A DNA stretch of 64,000 nucleotides from an uncultured Nesterenkonia sp. (GCA_947494195.1 CANLUC010000002.1:124001-188000), one strand, 5' to 3'. Counted from the stretch's first letter, positions 51,693 to 60,896 are shown. Translations and numbers: made by a program. Notes: generated from the sequence alone by a model not told the origin.

Positions 51693-53012
51693 TCATCCGG
51701 GCAGATCAAGGGTGAAGAAGCTTGCGACCGCGTCCCGCAGGTGGTGAAGATCTTCCACCCCACACATCTCGCGCGCGGAGTGCATGGAGAGCAGCGCGAT
51801 GCCGACGTCGACGGTGCGGATTCCGAGCCGGGTCGCGGTGATCGGTCCGATGGTGGAACCGCAGGGGAGATCGTTGTTGGAGACGAACTCCTGCGTCGGC
51901 ACCCCCGCGGCTCGACAGACGGCGGCCCACATCGCGGCACCGGGTGCATCGGTGGTGTAGCGCTGATTGGCGTTGATCTTCAGCAGCGGCCCGCCATTGG
52001 GCAGCGGACGGTTCGCCGGGTCATGGCGTTCGGAGTAGTTCGGGTGCACGGCGTGCCCAGCATCACTGGACAGGTGCCAGGAACCTGCGAGCGCCTGCGC
52101 GCGCTGCGTGGCGGAGGCTCCGTCCTGCCCGACAGCTCGCCCCAGCCCCTCATAGATCCTGCCCAGGACCTCTTCCAGGAATGGGCCAGCAGCGCCGGAG
52201 CGCGAGGCGGAACCGAGCTCCTCGTGGTCGAAGGCGGCCAGCATCGGGATGACCTGACCCTGCTCAGCCTCTGCCGCGATCGCCTCCAGGGCTGTCAGTC
52301 CGGCGTGGACGGAGGAGAGGTTGTCCAGTCGACCGGAGGCGAGGAATTCCTGGTGGATCCCGAAGGTCCCCGGTGCCTGAGCATCGGCGAGGACGACGTC
52401 GTAGCCGTCCACCTGATCCGGCTCGACCCCTGCCGAGGCGGCGAGCACTGCCAGCACGTCTGCTGCGGCCGCCTGTTCGGAGGACCCGGCGAGACCGAGC
52501 ACCGGAGCGGTGTGGGACTGCCTGCTCAGCGTCAGTCCCTCGTTGACCTGCCGATCAAGGTGGATGGCCAGCTGCGGGATGCGCGCCACCGGCCCGGTGG
52601 CGACCAGGTGGGTGACGCCGTCGCGCGTCACGAGTCGACCCGCCAGGCGCAGTTCGCGGTCCAGCCAGGAGTTCAGCAGCGGACCGCCATAGATCTCCAC
52701 ACCGGCCTGCAGCCATCCCTGCCGGAGGAGGGTGGACTTGGGCTTCAGCTTGAACCCGGGGGAATCGGTGTGCGCTCCGAGGACGCGCAGCGCGGTGGTG
52801 GGTCCTGCACCTTCGGGCACCACCCAGGCGATCACCGCCCCGTCGCGCAGGACCACATAGCGGCCCGGTTCGATCGGCCAGTCCTGGTGCTCGCCCAGCT
52901 GGGTGAAGCCGGCCTTCACCAGGCGCTCCGCGGCCTCGGCGGCTGCGTGGTAGGAGGAGGGCGAGGCGGTGACGTAGTCCGACAGGTCTTCGATGTGGTC
53001 CCGAGTGCTCAT
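51693..53012 (-). CDS. M18-family aminopeptidase (aspartyl aminopeptidase type)
   Basis: A 439-residue dizinc aminopeptidase that removes N-terminal acidic or other residues from peptides. Zinc-site motifs are LGAHTDSPGFKLKP, ASGRLDNLSSVHAGL, AAFDHEELGSASRSGAAG and LSSDAGHAVHPNYSERHDP, with SNNDLPCGSTIGPI and LSMHSAREMCG at the end. ATG 53012 has AGGAT upstream and is preferred to ATG 53021. The protein is cytoplasmic. It follows the rpsF operon leader on the same strand. Confidence 0.94.
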   Translation of the reverse strand: MSTRDHIEDLSDYVTASPSSYHAAAEAAERLVKAGFTQLGEHQDWPIEPGRYVVLRDGAVIAWVVPEGAGPTTALRVLGAHTDSPGFKLKPKSTLLRQGWLQAGVEIYGGPLLNSWLDRELRLAGRLVTRDGVTHLVATGPVARIPQLAIHLDRQVNEGLTLSRQSHTAPVLGLAGSSEQAAAADVLAVLAASAGVEPDQVDGYDVVLADAQAPGTFGIHQEFLASGRLDNLSSVHAGLTALEAIAAEAEQGQVIPMLAAFDHEELGSASRSGAAGPFLEEVLGRIYEGLGRAVGQDGASATQRAQALAGSWHLSSDAGHAVHPNYSERHDPANRPLPNGGPLLKINANQRYTTDAPGAAMWAAVCRAAGVPTQEFVSNNDLPCGSTIGPITATRLGIRTVDVGIALLSMHSAREMCGVEDLHHLRDAVASFFTLDLPG

Positions 53013-53128
53013 GCCCGCCATCCTAATCGGCGGCCTTGTCAGCGTTGATCCATGTCAGTGATGTGCACCGACCTGGGGGCAGGTGCTGAGCGCTGATCAC
53101 AGCCGGCCCGGCTGCGGGGCCGACTGGT

Positions 53129-54010
53129 CTAGGAGGGCCCGATCAGCCCGGTCTGGAACACGTAGACCACCACCTGCACGCGGTCGCGCAGCTGCAGCTT
53201 GGTCAGGATTCTGCGCACATGGGTCTTGACCGTCGCCTCGGAGAGGAAGAACTTTGAGGCGATCTCGGCGTTCGAGAGCCCCTCGGCCACGGCGAAGAGG
53301 ACCTCGGTCTCGCGCTGGGTCAGCGGGTCTCGCAGGACGCCGTCGTCCATGGCTGCGGCGATCTCTTCGCCGTTGGGCAGAGACTCACCCGCCCTGTCTC
53401 GACGCGCCGCCTCGCGGCGGCCCGCTGCGCCCGAGGAGCTCGGAGCCGCAGTCGCGGTCGGGGCTGCGGCGGTCCCAGCACTGCGCGGTTCGGCTCCGCG
53501 CAGATAGACGTCGAGCAGTCGCTGGGTGATCCGAGGGGCCACCACGGCATCGCCTTCGGCCACCACGCGCACCGCATGGACCAGATCCTCAGGGGTGACG
53601 TCCTTGAGCAGGAAGGCACTGGCTCCGGCCTGCAGCCCGGAGAAGGCGTACTCATCCAGATCGAAGGTGGTCAGGATGATGACCCGAGTCTGCGGAAACT
53701 CAGCGACCACCTTGGCCGTGGCCTCGATCCCGTCCATCCGCGGCATGCGGACGTCCATGAGCAGCACGTCGGGTCGCTGCTGCTCGGGCAGCGCGCGCAG
53801 AGTCTCCAGCGCCTCCACGCCATCGGCGGCCTCCGCCACGACCCGGAGATCGTCCTCGCCCTCGAGGATGAGCCGGAAGCCCATCCGGAGCAGATGCTGG
53901 TCATCGACCAGCATCACGTTCAGCGCTGTCCTCCCGAGCGGCTCCGCGGGTCCTGGAGCCTCAGCACGTGCGGCCGCGTCGTCGTCGTGAATGGTGTTCA
54001 CCTGGTTCAT
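53129..54010 (-). CDS. NarL/FixJ-family response regulator
   Basis: A 293-residue response regulator. The receiver domain starts at about residue 31 (NVMLVDDQHLLRMG), the phosphorylated Asp is Asp 86 (LLMDVRMPRMDG), and the switch Thr and Lys are in ILTTFDLDEY and SAFLLKDV. An Ala/Ser-rich linker of about 50 residues (172-220) is longer than usual. The LuxR helix-turn-helix follows (LTQRETEVLFAVAEGLSNAEIA). ATG 54010 overlaps the kinase stop as ATGA. It probably controls the adjacent ABC exporter. Confidence 0.93.
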   Translation of the reverse strand: MNQVNTIHDDDAAARAEAPGPAEPLGRTALNVMLVDDQHLLRMGFRLILEGEDDLRVVAEAADGVEALETLRALPEQQRPDVLLMDVRMPRMDGIEATAKVVAEFPQTRVIILTTFDLDEYAFSGLQAGASAFLLKDVTPEDLVHAVRVVAEGDAVVAPRITQRLLDVYLRGAEPRSAGTAAAPTATAAPSSSGAAGRREAARRDRAGESLPNGEEIAAAMDDGVLRDPLTQRETEVLFAVAEGLSNAEIASKFFLSEATVKTHVRRILTKLQLRDRVQVVVYVFQTGLIGPS

Positions 54011-55386
54011 CCCTTCTGCGGCGGTTCGAGATCCGCTCGCACCATCCAGCCCCGGCGAGACGCCGGACCTGCGTAGACCGATCCGTTGTAGAAGCCTGCG
54101 CGCTCCTCCATCCCGTGGATCCCTTGTCCGCTGCCCATCGATTCGCGGCGTTCACCGTGGGCGGGGTGGAGCCCGTCGTCGGTGATGGTCAGCACCACCT
54201 GCCCGGTGGCGGGCATGCCCAGGGCGGCCTGGTCTGCGGAGCTCAGGCCTTCGGAGCGCAGTCGGCGGGCCTCCTCCGCGTCGGGGCCCGGGCGGTGCTC
54301 GATGGACACGGTGACATCGGTGACCTGGCGGCCGTAGCGCAGCACGTTGGTCAGCGACTCCTGGATGATCCGGTGCACGGTGAGCCCGAACCCCGCATCC
54401 TCGGGCAGCTGCGGACCGGTCAGACTCACGGTCAGCGGCAGGCCTGCCTGCCGGAATCCCTCGTAGAGCTCCTCGAGGGAGTCTCGGATGGGCCGCCGGG
54501 CGGCTTCGACGTCCTGACCCTCGCGCAGCACCCCGATCACCCGGCGCATGTCTCCCAGCGCGGTGCGCCCGGTGTCGGAGAGCTCCTCGAGGACCTCTCC
54601 GGCGCGGTGGGGATCCTTGCGCGCCACGATGCGCGCGCCGTCGGCCAGGGAGATCATCACCGAGAGGGAATGGGCGATCACGTCATGCATCTCCCGTGCG
54701 ATCCGGTTGCGCTCGGCGACCCGCGCGTAGGACTGCGTGCGCCGGGCCCACTCCAGGACCTCCTGTTCGTGGCTGCGCCCGCGCCGCACCGCCGCCCCGA
54801 TTCCCGCGGAGATGCCCACGCTGAAGAACAGCGTCACAGCGAGCACGCTGAAGGACTGGATCTCACTCAGACCCATGGGCTCGTAGTAGTTCTCCATCCA
54901 CCAGCTTCGCCCGTGCTCGGCGTTCCACTGATCGTTGCGTAGGAAGGGCAGATACCCGAGCACGCAGGCCGGAAGCGAGATGAGCAGACCGATGAGCAGA
55001 CCGCGGTGCCGCGCCACGGCGTAGGCCGCGAAGCACAGGCCCAGCATCTGGCCGCCCTGCCAGGGGTAGAGCAGCAGCATCGACGCCTCGGCGAGGGTGA
55101 TCAGCGCAAGCGCCGAGATGGGGTGGGACCGCCGGAAGAACAGTGCCCCGGCGATCACCCCGTAGCCGAGCAGCAGCCACCACGCGCGATCGCCCAGATC
55201 ATAGAAGGCGTAGGGGTAGACCCACAGACTCAGCAGCAGGTAGACCCCGACGACGACGGCGTCCATCCACCTCGGGTGTCGTCGGAACCAGCCGCGCACG
55301 CCCCGTCGGCGCACGATGCCCAGCTCCTCGAAGCCGGCAGGCATCGACTGCCCCGCTGAGGGTTCGGGTGCGGCCTGAGTCTTCAC
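54007..55386 (-). CDS. Sensor histidine kinase (HPK7/NarX-like, HisKA_3)
   Basis: A protein of about 459 residues with four to six membrane helices at about 40-200 and no large extracellular sensor. The HisKA_3 domain carries the phospho-acceptor His 234 (RNRIAREMHDVIAHS), and the ATPase lobe has ESLTNVLRYG, LTITDDGLHP and SGQGIHGMEERAGFYNGS. Small-loop kinases like this often sense envelope stress or antibiotics through the neighbouring transporter. GTG 55386 is a best guess because no clear ribosome binding site is seen. It is third in the ATPase-permease-kinase-regulator order. Confidence 0.9.
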   Translation of the reverse strand: MKTQAAPEPSAGQSMPAGFEELGIVRRRGVRGWFRRHPRWMDAVVVGVYLLLSLWVYPYAFYDLGDRAWWLLLGYGVIAGALFFRRSHPISALALITLAEASMLLLYPWQGGQMLGLCFAAYAVARHRGLLIGLLISLPACVLGYLPFLRNDQWNAEHGRSWWMENYYEPMGLSEIQSFSVLAVTLFFSVGISAGIGAAVRRGRSHEQEVLEWARRTQSYARVAERNRIAREMHDVIAHSLSVMISLADGARIVARKDPHRAGEVLEELSDTGRTALGDMRRVIGVLREGQDVEAARRPIRDSLEELYEGFRQAGLPLTVSLTGPQLPEDAGFGLTVHRIIQESLTNVLRYGRQVTDVTVSIEHRPGPDAEEARRLRSEGLSSADQAALGMPATGQVVLTITDDGLHPAHGERRESMGSGQGIHGMEERAGFYNGSVYAGPASRRGWMVRADLEPPQKG

Positions 55387-55450
55387 ATCTTCGACTGTAC
55401 CGAGCGTCTCTGCCCGATCAGAGCGAGCCGGGCCGCGCCAGGCGCGGGGT

Positions 55451-56332
55451 TCAGGCATCCCTGCGGCTGAAGACCAGCCACCCCGGCACCACGGCGGCAC
55501 CGGCCCACACCAGCAGCAGCAGTCCTGCCAGCGGCACTGGCAGGTCGGTGCTCATCGACGCCGTGCCCGCGATGAACTGACGCTGCAGCGCAAAGATCTC
55601 GAATCGCATCAGCTCGGTCACCCACCCGGCGCCGCCGCTGACGGCGAGCAGCAGGCCCAGCGCGATGGGGCCGCTGAACAGCAGCAGGCAGTAGGTCACC
55701 ACGGCCCCTGCCGTGCTGCGCAGCAGCGCACCCAGGCCGAAGCCGATCGCGGAGGTGATCACCACCACAGCCCAGCTGCTGAACACCAGCCACCAGATCT
55801 CGGGCCCCAACAGCTCCGGCAGCACGTCGTAGAAGCCGCTCAGCGGCAGGAGCACCGCGAAGCTGAGCACCACGAGCACCGCTGTGAGCGCTCCGATGAA
55901 ACCCAGCACCGCGAGCAGCTTCGCGAAGAAGAACACCGTCCGGTTCGGCACCGCGGCCAGCGAGGACCGGATGGAGCCCGAGGTGTGCTCCGTGGTGATC
56001 GCCACGGCCGCGAGCGCCCCCATCAGCAGCGTGACCAGGGTGAAGATGGAGAAGGCGTTCTCGAAGAGGTTCAGACCAGTCTGGCGGGCGTCCCCGCCGG
56101 TCAGCGAAGCATCCGCCATCAGGAACCGGGTGCTGAGCACAGTGGCGATCAGGGTCACGATCAGCAGCGCCACGGCTGCTGCGCAGAGCCACCAGTTCAG
56201 TCGCAGCGCGAGCAGCTTCAGCCACTCGGCGCGCAGCGCCCGGGAGAAGGTCACCTCGGCAACCTCGGGTGCCGAATGCTCCGGCTCCGCTGCGCCCGCA
56301 GTTCCGGTGGCGTGGGAGATATGGGCGTTCAT
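55451..56332 (-). CDS. ABC-2-type transporter permease
   Basis: A 293-residue membrane protein with six predicted helices and the ABC-2 pattern: an N-terminal cytoplasmic helix (RALRAEWLKLLALRLNWWL), then EHTSGSIRSSLAAVPNR before helix 3. It is the membrane partner of the ATPase whose stop it overlaps (ATGA). With the two-component system immediately downstream it forms an exporter/sensor module seen in drug or peptide resistance. The exported compound is unknown. Confidence 0.88.
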   Translation of the reverse strand: MNAHISHATGTAGAAEPEHSAPEVAEVTFSRALRAEWLKLLALRLNWWLCAAAVALLIVTLIATVLSTRFLMADASLTGGDARQTGLNLFENAFSIFTLVTLLMGALAAVAITTEHTSGSIRSSLAAVPNRTVFFFAKLLAVLGFIGALTAVLVVLSFAVLLPLSGFYDVLPELLGPEIWWLVFSSWAVVVITSAIGFGLGALLRSTAGAVVTYCLLLFSGPIALGLLLAVSGGAGWVTELMRFEIFALQRQFIAGTASMSTDLPVPLAGLLLLVWAGAAVVPGWLVFSRRDA

Positions 56333-57240
56333 GAGAGTCCTCCGGAGCGGTGTTCGACGTAGTCCCCGGTCAGCTTCAGATAGGAGTCTTCCAGGGAGGA
56401 ATGCAGCGGCGTGAGCTCGTGGATCACCAGTCCGAGCTCGAGGGCGCGGCGTCCGATGCTGCGGGCATCGAGGCCCCGCACCTCGAAGGTCTCCGCATCC
56501 TGACAGACCAAGGTGACCTCAGGTCCGGCGAGTCCGTTCATGAGCTCCTGGGAGCTCTCGGTGCGCACCAGCACGCGCGTCTCTCCCGTGGCATCGATGA
56601 AATCACCCACTGGCTGATCGGCGATGATGCTCCCGCGACCGAGCACGATCAGGTGATCCGCGGTCTGCGCCATCTCGGACATCAGGTGTGAGGAGATGAA
56701 GACCGTGCGACCTTGACCGGCCAGCCGGCGGACGAGCTGACGCACCCAGCGCACACCCTCCGGGTCCAGTCCGTTGATCGGCTCGTCGAAGATCAGCACG
56801 CCGGGATCGCCGAGCAGCGCGGCCGCGATGCCCAGTCGCTGACTCATCCCCAGGGAGTAGCCCTTGATCCGTTTGGAGGCCACCGAGCTCAGACCCGTCA
56901 TCTCGATGACCTCATCCACCCTGGCGTGGCTGATGTCATGTGTGGCGGCCAGAATGCGCAGCTGCTGACGACCGGTCCATCCCGGATGGGCCGCTCCGGC
57001 GTCAAGAACGGCGCCGACCTCACGCAGCGGCGCGCGGTGCTCGGCGAAAGCCTTTCCGTTGATCGTGATGCTGCCCGCAGTAGGGCGGTCCAGCCCCATG
57101 GCCATGCGCATGGTGGTGGACTTGCCCGCCCCGTTGGGGCCGAGGAAGCCGGTGACCTTCCCCGGGGCCAGCGCGAAGCTGATCCCATCCACTGCCGTGG
57201 TCGCCCCGTAGGTCTTGCGCAGACCGTTCGCTGTGATCAT
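56329..57240 (-). CDS. ABC transporter ATP-binding protein (exporter)
   Basis: A 303-residue ATPase with Walker A GPNGAGKST (about 34-42), signature LGMSQRLGIAAALL, Walker B VLIFDEPINGLD and the H-loop FISSHLMSE. The C-terminal 90 residues match the extension of DrrA/BcrA-type exporters. The signature begins LGMSQ instead of LSGGQ, a tolerated variant in this group. ATG 57240 starts the four-gene operon. Confidence 0.92.
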   Translation of the reverse strand: MITANGLRKTYGATTAVDGISFALAPGKVTGFLGPNGAGKSTTMRMAMGLDRPTAGSITINGKAFAEHRAPLREVGAVLDAGAAHPGWTGRQQLRILAATHDISHARVDEVIEMTGLSSVASKRIKGYSLGMSQRLGIAAALLGDPGVLIFDEPINGLDPEGVRWVRQLVRRLAGQGRTVFISSHLMSEMAQTADHLIVLGRGSIIADQPVGDFIDATGETRVLVRTESSQELMNGLAGPEVTLVCQDAETFEVRGLDARSIGRRALELGLVIHELTPLHSSLEDSYLKLTGDYVEHRSGGLS

Positions 57241-57274
57241 GCGTCCACGCTATGCCGAGCCGCAGCAGTGCACA

Positions 57275-58531
57275 TCACGCTGAAGGATGATTCCGGCGCC
57301 TCGGCTCGGCGTAGGTCCAGGCACGCAGCGGAAACTCCACGGGGCCTCGGCTGAACCGCCGCAGCCACAGCCCAGAGAGCACGAGCTGCACCGTCCACAG
57401 TCCGACGACGACGAGCCCCACCTGGCTCGCACTCAGCTGACCCGCCAGCCCGAGCCCCAGCGGGGCGCCCAGTGCGGAGAAGAGCACCGCGAGCACCAGC
57501 GACTGGCCGAGGTAGTTGCTCAGCGACATCCTTCCGGCCGGAGCCAGCGCCCGCACGAGCCAGCCGAACCGAGGCTGCCGCAGGATCAGCAGCACCACCA
57601 CCACGTAGCCGGTGGCCTGGATCGGACCGGCGAGGAAGATCAACCCTCCGCTGATCGTCTCCATGCCCAGTCCGCCCACGCTCTCCTGCCCTGGTTCCTG
57701 CGGCGTCCATGGTGCACCCCAGGTCAGCCAGGCGGCGGTGACGCTCAGCAGGCCGCCCACTGCGAGCGAGCCAAGCGCGAGGCGGAGCAGCCGCGCCGTC
57801 GGGATCTCGCCCGCCATGATGCGTTCCAGCAGGCGTCCGCGGCCCAGCGCCAGGCCGAGCAGGAAGGCGGCGAAGGCCACCGGACCCTGCACGATCAGCG
57901 TGGAGGGCGCAACAAGCGCGTAGGCAGAGAGCTGGAAGGCCAGATAGCTGCCCAGACCACCGGTGTAGGCCTCTCGAGCCGCCTCGGCCGAGGTACTCAT
58001 GGCCGCGGCGTCGAGCGCTGCTGGATCCACCATGGAAGAGGACTCCAGCGCCAGGGTCAGCCCACCGAGCCCGAGGATCGCCAGCGCGACGATCAGCCAG
58101 AGCGCGGCAGCGAGCGTGAGCGCGGCGCGGGTCCCGATTCTGCGCAGACCCAACAGCGCGAAGCCGAGCAAGGCATAGGCGAGCAGGATGTCCCCCACGA
58201 ACAGGAAGATGCCATGGAGCAGTCCCAGGACGATCAGGCCGATGAAGCGGCGGACCGAGCGGGTGACCTCGCTGGCACCTGAACGGTGGGCAGAGCCCCA
58301 CTGCAGCACGAAGGAGAGTCCGAAGAGGAAGGAGAAGACCACATAGGACTTGCCCTCGAAGAGCGCCGTGGCGGCGAAGGCGACCCATTGGTCAGCAGGC
58401 GCCGCCTCGGCGCCGGCGGAGCGACCTGAACCGCTGAGGTTCTCTGGGAAGGCGAAGTACCAGATGTTGACCGCCAGGATGCCCAGCAGCGCCAGGGCTC
58501 GCAGCGCGTCGACGGCATGAAGTCTCTGCAT
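57275..58531 (-). CDS. DUF418-family membrane protein
   Basis: A 418-residue protein with about ten membrane helices. It has the DUF418 landmarks LHAVDALRALALLGILAVNIWYF near the start, FEGKSYVVFSFLFGLSF, and the C-terminal GRMSLSNYLGQSLVLAVLF and LWLRRFSRGPVEFPLRAWTYAE. Family function is unknown. It resembles acyltransferase-3-like membrane proteins in layout. GGAGGG directly abuts ATG 58531, which is closer than ideal. It is separated from the divergent channel gene by a 75-bp inverted-repeat element. Confidence 0.85.
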   Translation of the reverse strand: MQRLHAVDALRALALLGILAVNIWYFAFPENLSGSGRSAGAEAAPADQWVAFAATALFEGKSYVVFSFLFGLSFVLQWGSAHRSGASEVTRSVRRFIGLIVLGLLHGIFLFVGDILLAYALLGFALLGLRRIGTRAALTLAAALWLIVALAILGLGGLTLALESSSMVDPAALDAAAMSTSAEAAREAYTGGLGSYLAFQLSAYALVAPSTLIVQGPVAFAAFLLGLALGRGRLLERIMAGEIPTARLLRLALGSLAVGGLLSVTAAWLTWGAPWTPQEPGQESVGGLGMETISGGLIFLAGPIQATGYVVVVLLILRQPRFGWLVRALAPAGRMSLSNYLGQSLVLAVLFSALGAPLGLGLAGQLSASQVGLVVVGLWTVQLVLSGLWLRRFSRGPVEFPLRAWTYAEPRRRNHPSA

Positions 58532-58564
58532 CCCTCCAAATTACGGGAATCCCCACCTCCCCCG

Positions 58565-58639
58565 GCGTTTTACCTCCCCTTGCGCGGGATACCGGCCCGG
58601 CCGTGAACGGGGTAGTCCACGAAGGGGGAGGTAAAACGC
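58565..58639. repeat. 75-bp inverted-repeat element, copy A
   Basis: The ends GCGTTTTACCTCCCC and GGGGAGGTAAAACGC are perfectly complementary (15 bp). Inside are TGCGCG, TACCGGCC and GGTA-N-TCCACG segments. The copy at 60822-60896 has the same length, orientation and inner segments, with 50 of 75 positions identical. The stem positions that differ change on both sides so that pairing is kept. Copy A lies between DUF418 and the channel gene. Confidence 0.8.
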
Positions 58640-58683
58640 TGGGCGGTAGGCTCGGAGGAATTCGTTGAGAGTGGAGGGTGGCT

Positions 58684-59550
58684 GTGGAGATTGTGCTGAT
58701 CATCGCGGGAGTCGCCGTGATTCTGTTCGGGCTGTGGGACATGTTCCATCAGCTTCTCCACCCGCGGGGACAGGGTCCACTCAGTGGACTGGTCTTCTCC
58801 GGCGTGTGGAAGATCGCGCGGGCCACCGGTCATCGACTGGGGGTCGCGCTCGGGCCGGCCACGATGGTGGGGATCGTGATGCTGTGGGTGCTGATCCAGG
58901 GCGTGGGCTGGGCGCTGATCTACTACCCGCACGTCCCTGCCGGATTTCTCTACTCCGACGGGATCAACCCGGCAGACTACGCGCAGCCCGCCGAGGCGCT
59001 CTACATCTCACTGGTGACGCTGGCGACCCTCGGCTTCGGCGACGTGGTCGCCATCGAACCGACCCTCAGACTGGCGGCCCCGATCCAGGGCCTGACCGGG
59101 TTCGGGCTGCTCACCGGCGCGCTGACCTGGTTCATGCAGATCTATCCGCCGCTGCTGCGCCGACGCTCCGCGGCGCTGACGCTGAAGGCCCTCTCCGACG
59201 CCGGCTATGCCGAGAGGCTCTCGGAACTGGATGCTCCGGCGGCCTGCGCGCAGCTCGACCTCGTTGCCGAACAGATCTCCCAGGTCTGCGTGGACCTGGA
59301 TCAGCACAGCGAGACCTACTACTTCCAGGTCAGCAACCCAGAGATCTCGTTCTCACACCACCTGTCGTACGCGCTCGAGCTGCAGCGCGCGGGCGCGAAG
59401 TCCACCTCTCTGGAAGTGCGGATGACCGCGACAAAGCTGGAGACCATGCTGAGCCAGCTGGGTGATGCGCTCAGCCCCGGTTTCGTCTCGGGGAATCAGC
59501 TCGAGGACATCTTCTCGGCCTACGCCGCCGACCATCCGTCCCGCGGCTGA
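58684..59550 (+). CDS. Two-TM potassium channel-like protein (Ion_trans_2)
   Basis: A protein of 288 residues. It has an N-terminal helix, a second membrane segment, and a pore loop with selectivity filter TLATLGFGD at about 113-121 followed by an outer helix. The C-terminal 140 residues are cytoplasmic, with no RCK or cNMP domain recognised. The filter TLGFGD fits K+ selectivity. GTG 58684 has GGAGGG 5 bases upstream and is preferred to GTG 58678. The end overlaps the antiporter gene by 31 bases tail to tail. Both genes concern cation balance. Confidence 0.85.
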   Translation: MEIVLIIAGVAVILFGLWDMFHQLLHPRGQGPLSGLVFSGVWKIARATGHRLGVALGPATMVGIVMLWVLIQGVGWALIYYPHVPAGFLYSDGINPADYAQPAEALYISLVTLATLGFGDVVAIEPTLRLAAPIQGLTGFGLLTGALTWFMQIYPPLLRRRSAALTLKALSDAGYAERLSELDAPAACAQLDLVAEQISQVCVDLDQHSETYYFQVSNPEISFSHHLSYALELQRAGAKSTSLEVRMTATKLETMLSQLGDALSPGFVSGNQLEDIFSAYAADHPSRG

Positions 59551-60776
59551 CCCTCTGCCGGGTTGAGGCTGCGGCCGTGCAGCCATGAGCTCAGCGGTGC
59601 CGTGGAGAGGCCGTGGATCACCACGGAAGCAGCGATGGCGAACGTCGCGTAGACGAACACGTCCTCACGACCGGTGAGCCGTTCCGCGAGCGTGGCATAG
59701 AACAGCGCCGAGACCCCGATGGGCCCGAACCAGCTCAGGAAGAACGTCTCGGACCGGCTATGGATCGGACGCAGCAACGGCCGCAGGGCCCACAGGGTCA
59801 GCAGCCGGCGGGCGAACACCGCCCCGATGAGCGTGAGCAGAGCCTGCCATCCGAGCTCCCCCCACTCATCGAACGGCAGAGCCATCCCGAGGAGCACGAA
59901 AACCGGCAGAAGCACGATCCGGTTCACGGCGTCGTCGACCTTGTCCTCTTCGTCCTCGTCGCGCTGGGGAATGACCTGCCCGAACACCGCGGCCGCCACA
60001 AAGACCGCCAACACTCCGTCGGTGCCGATGAGCTTCGCGGCCCCGAGGGCGAAGAGTCCGAAGGGGATCACGAACCCCAGGTAGGAGCTCTGCTCCATCC
60101 ACTGCTTGCGTTTCGCGATGACGAAGAGCCGGCCCAGCAGGAATCCAAGCACGGCGCCGAAGATCGCCGCGCCGAGGACCTCCCAGAGCACTACCACCGC
60201 GAATTCTCCCCAGACCCCGCTCGGCCGGGTCAGCAGCAGCACGGGAAGCAACACGAACAAGTAGCCGAGCCCGTCATTGAGTCCGCTCTCCGCCGAGAGG
60301 TTGTGCCGGACCTTCTGGCTGACCTTCGCCTCGGCCTGGGAGCCCGTCACGATCGGGGTCGTGACCACCGGGTCGTTGGGGGTGATGATGGCCGCGACCA
60401 ACAGTGCCGTGAGCAGGGGGACCTGAAGTCCCGCCCAGAGCACCCCCGTCGCGACCAGCAGCATGCCCACCATGCCGAGCCCTATGATCACGCCGAGCCA
60501 GCGCAGACTTCTGCCCCAATACCCATGGGGCAGCCGCAGCGCCACGCCTGCCAGGCCGATGGCCAGAGTGATGCGCGAGGCCTGTTCCAGCAAGATCGAC
60601 GCGGGGACACCCAAGTCCTCGATCCGGAGCACGTCCAGGGCGTATGGGCCGAGGACGACGCCGCACCCCAGTGCCACCAGGGGTCCAGGCAGGCTGATCC
60701 GCTGCAGCACGGTGGAGAACACCGAGAGCAGGATGATCATCCCGGCAAAGAGGGTCAGAACCAGGTTGATGTTCAT
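59520..60776 (-). CDS. Cation/proton antiporter (CPA1 type)
   Basis: A 418-residue protein with about 12 membrane helices. The ion-site motif TPNDPVVT is at 132-139 and SAESGLNDG at 161-169, both typical of CPA1 Na+(K+)/H+ exchangers. An acidic cytoplasmic loop (QRDEDEEDKVDD) lies near 280. ATG 60776 follows GGGAGG at a slightly long 13-base spacing. It would export Na+ or K+ in exchange for protons, useful in saline or alkaline habitats. Convergent overlap with the channel gene. Confidence 0.92.
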   Translation of the reverse strand: MNINLVLTLFAGMIILLSVFSTVLQRISLPGPLVALGCGVVLGPYALDVLRIEDLGVPASILLEQASRITLAIGLAGVALRLPHGYWGRSLRWLGVIIGLGMVGMLLVATGVLWAGLQVPLLTALLVAAIITPNDPVVTTPIVTGSQAEAKVSQKVRHNLSAESGLNDGLGYLFVLLPVLLLTRPSGVWGEFAVVVLWEVLGAAIFGAVLGFLLGRLFVIAKRKQWMEQSSYLGFVIPFGLFALGAAKLIGTDGVLAVFVAAAVFGQVIPQRDEDEEDKVDDAVNRIVLLPVFVLLGMALPFDEWGELGWQALLTLIGAVFARRLLTLWALRPLLRPIHSRSETFFLSWFGPIGVSALFYATLAERLTGREDVFVYATFAIAASVVIHGLSTAPLSSWLHGRSLNPAEGQPRDGWSAA

Positions 60777-60821
60777 GTTTCTGTCTATGCCTCCCGAAAG
60801 GTCCCCGACACCGCTGCCCCG

Positions 60822-60896
60822 CCGTTTTACCGGGAGCTGCGCGAGTTACCGGCCTGACCGCAGCCTAGGTAATCCACGCACGCCCCGGTAAAACGG
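60822..60896. repeat. 75-bp inverted-repeat element, copy B
   Basis: Ends CCGTTTTACCGGG and CCCGGTAAAACGG are perfectly complementary (13 bp). Inner TGCGCG, TTACCGGCC and GGTAATCCACG segments match copy A at 58565-58639 in the same orientation. It lies between the ino1 stop and the antiporter start, so it could fold in that transcript and act as terminator or leader structure. Confidence 0.8.

Noticed and set aside
55383..56225. 280-codon minus-strand frame over the ABC permease
   Set aside because: It is an out-of-frame shadow of the ABC-2 permease, rich in Arg, Gly and His, without membrane pattern or family motif.
58565..60896. c-di-AMP (ydaO) riboswitch or another known riboswitch class in the 75-bp elements
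   Set aside because: The position before cation-transport genes is suggestive, but the elements are short, near-palindromic and lack the conserved riboswitch core I would expect.
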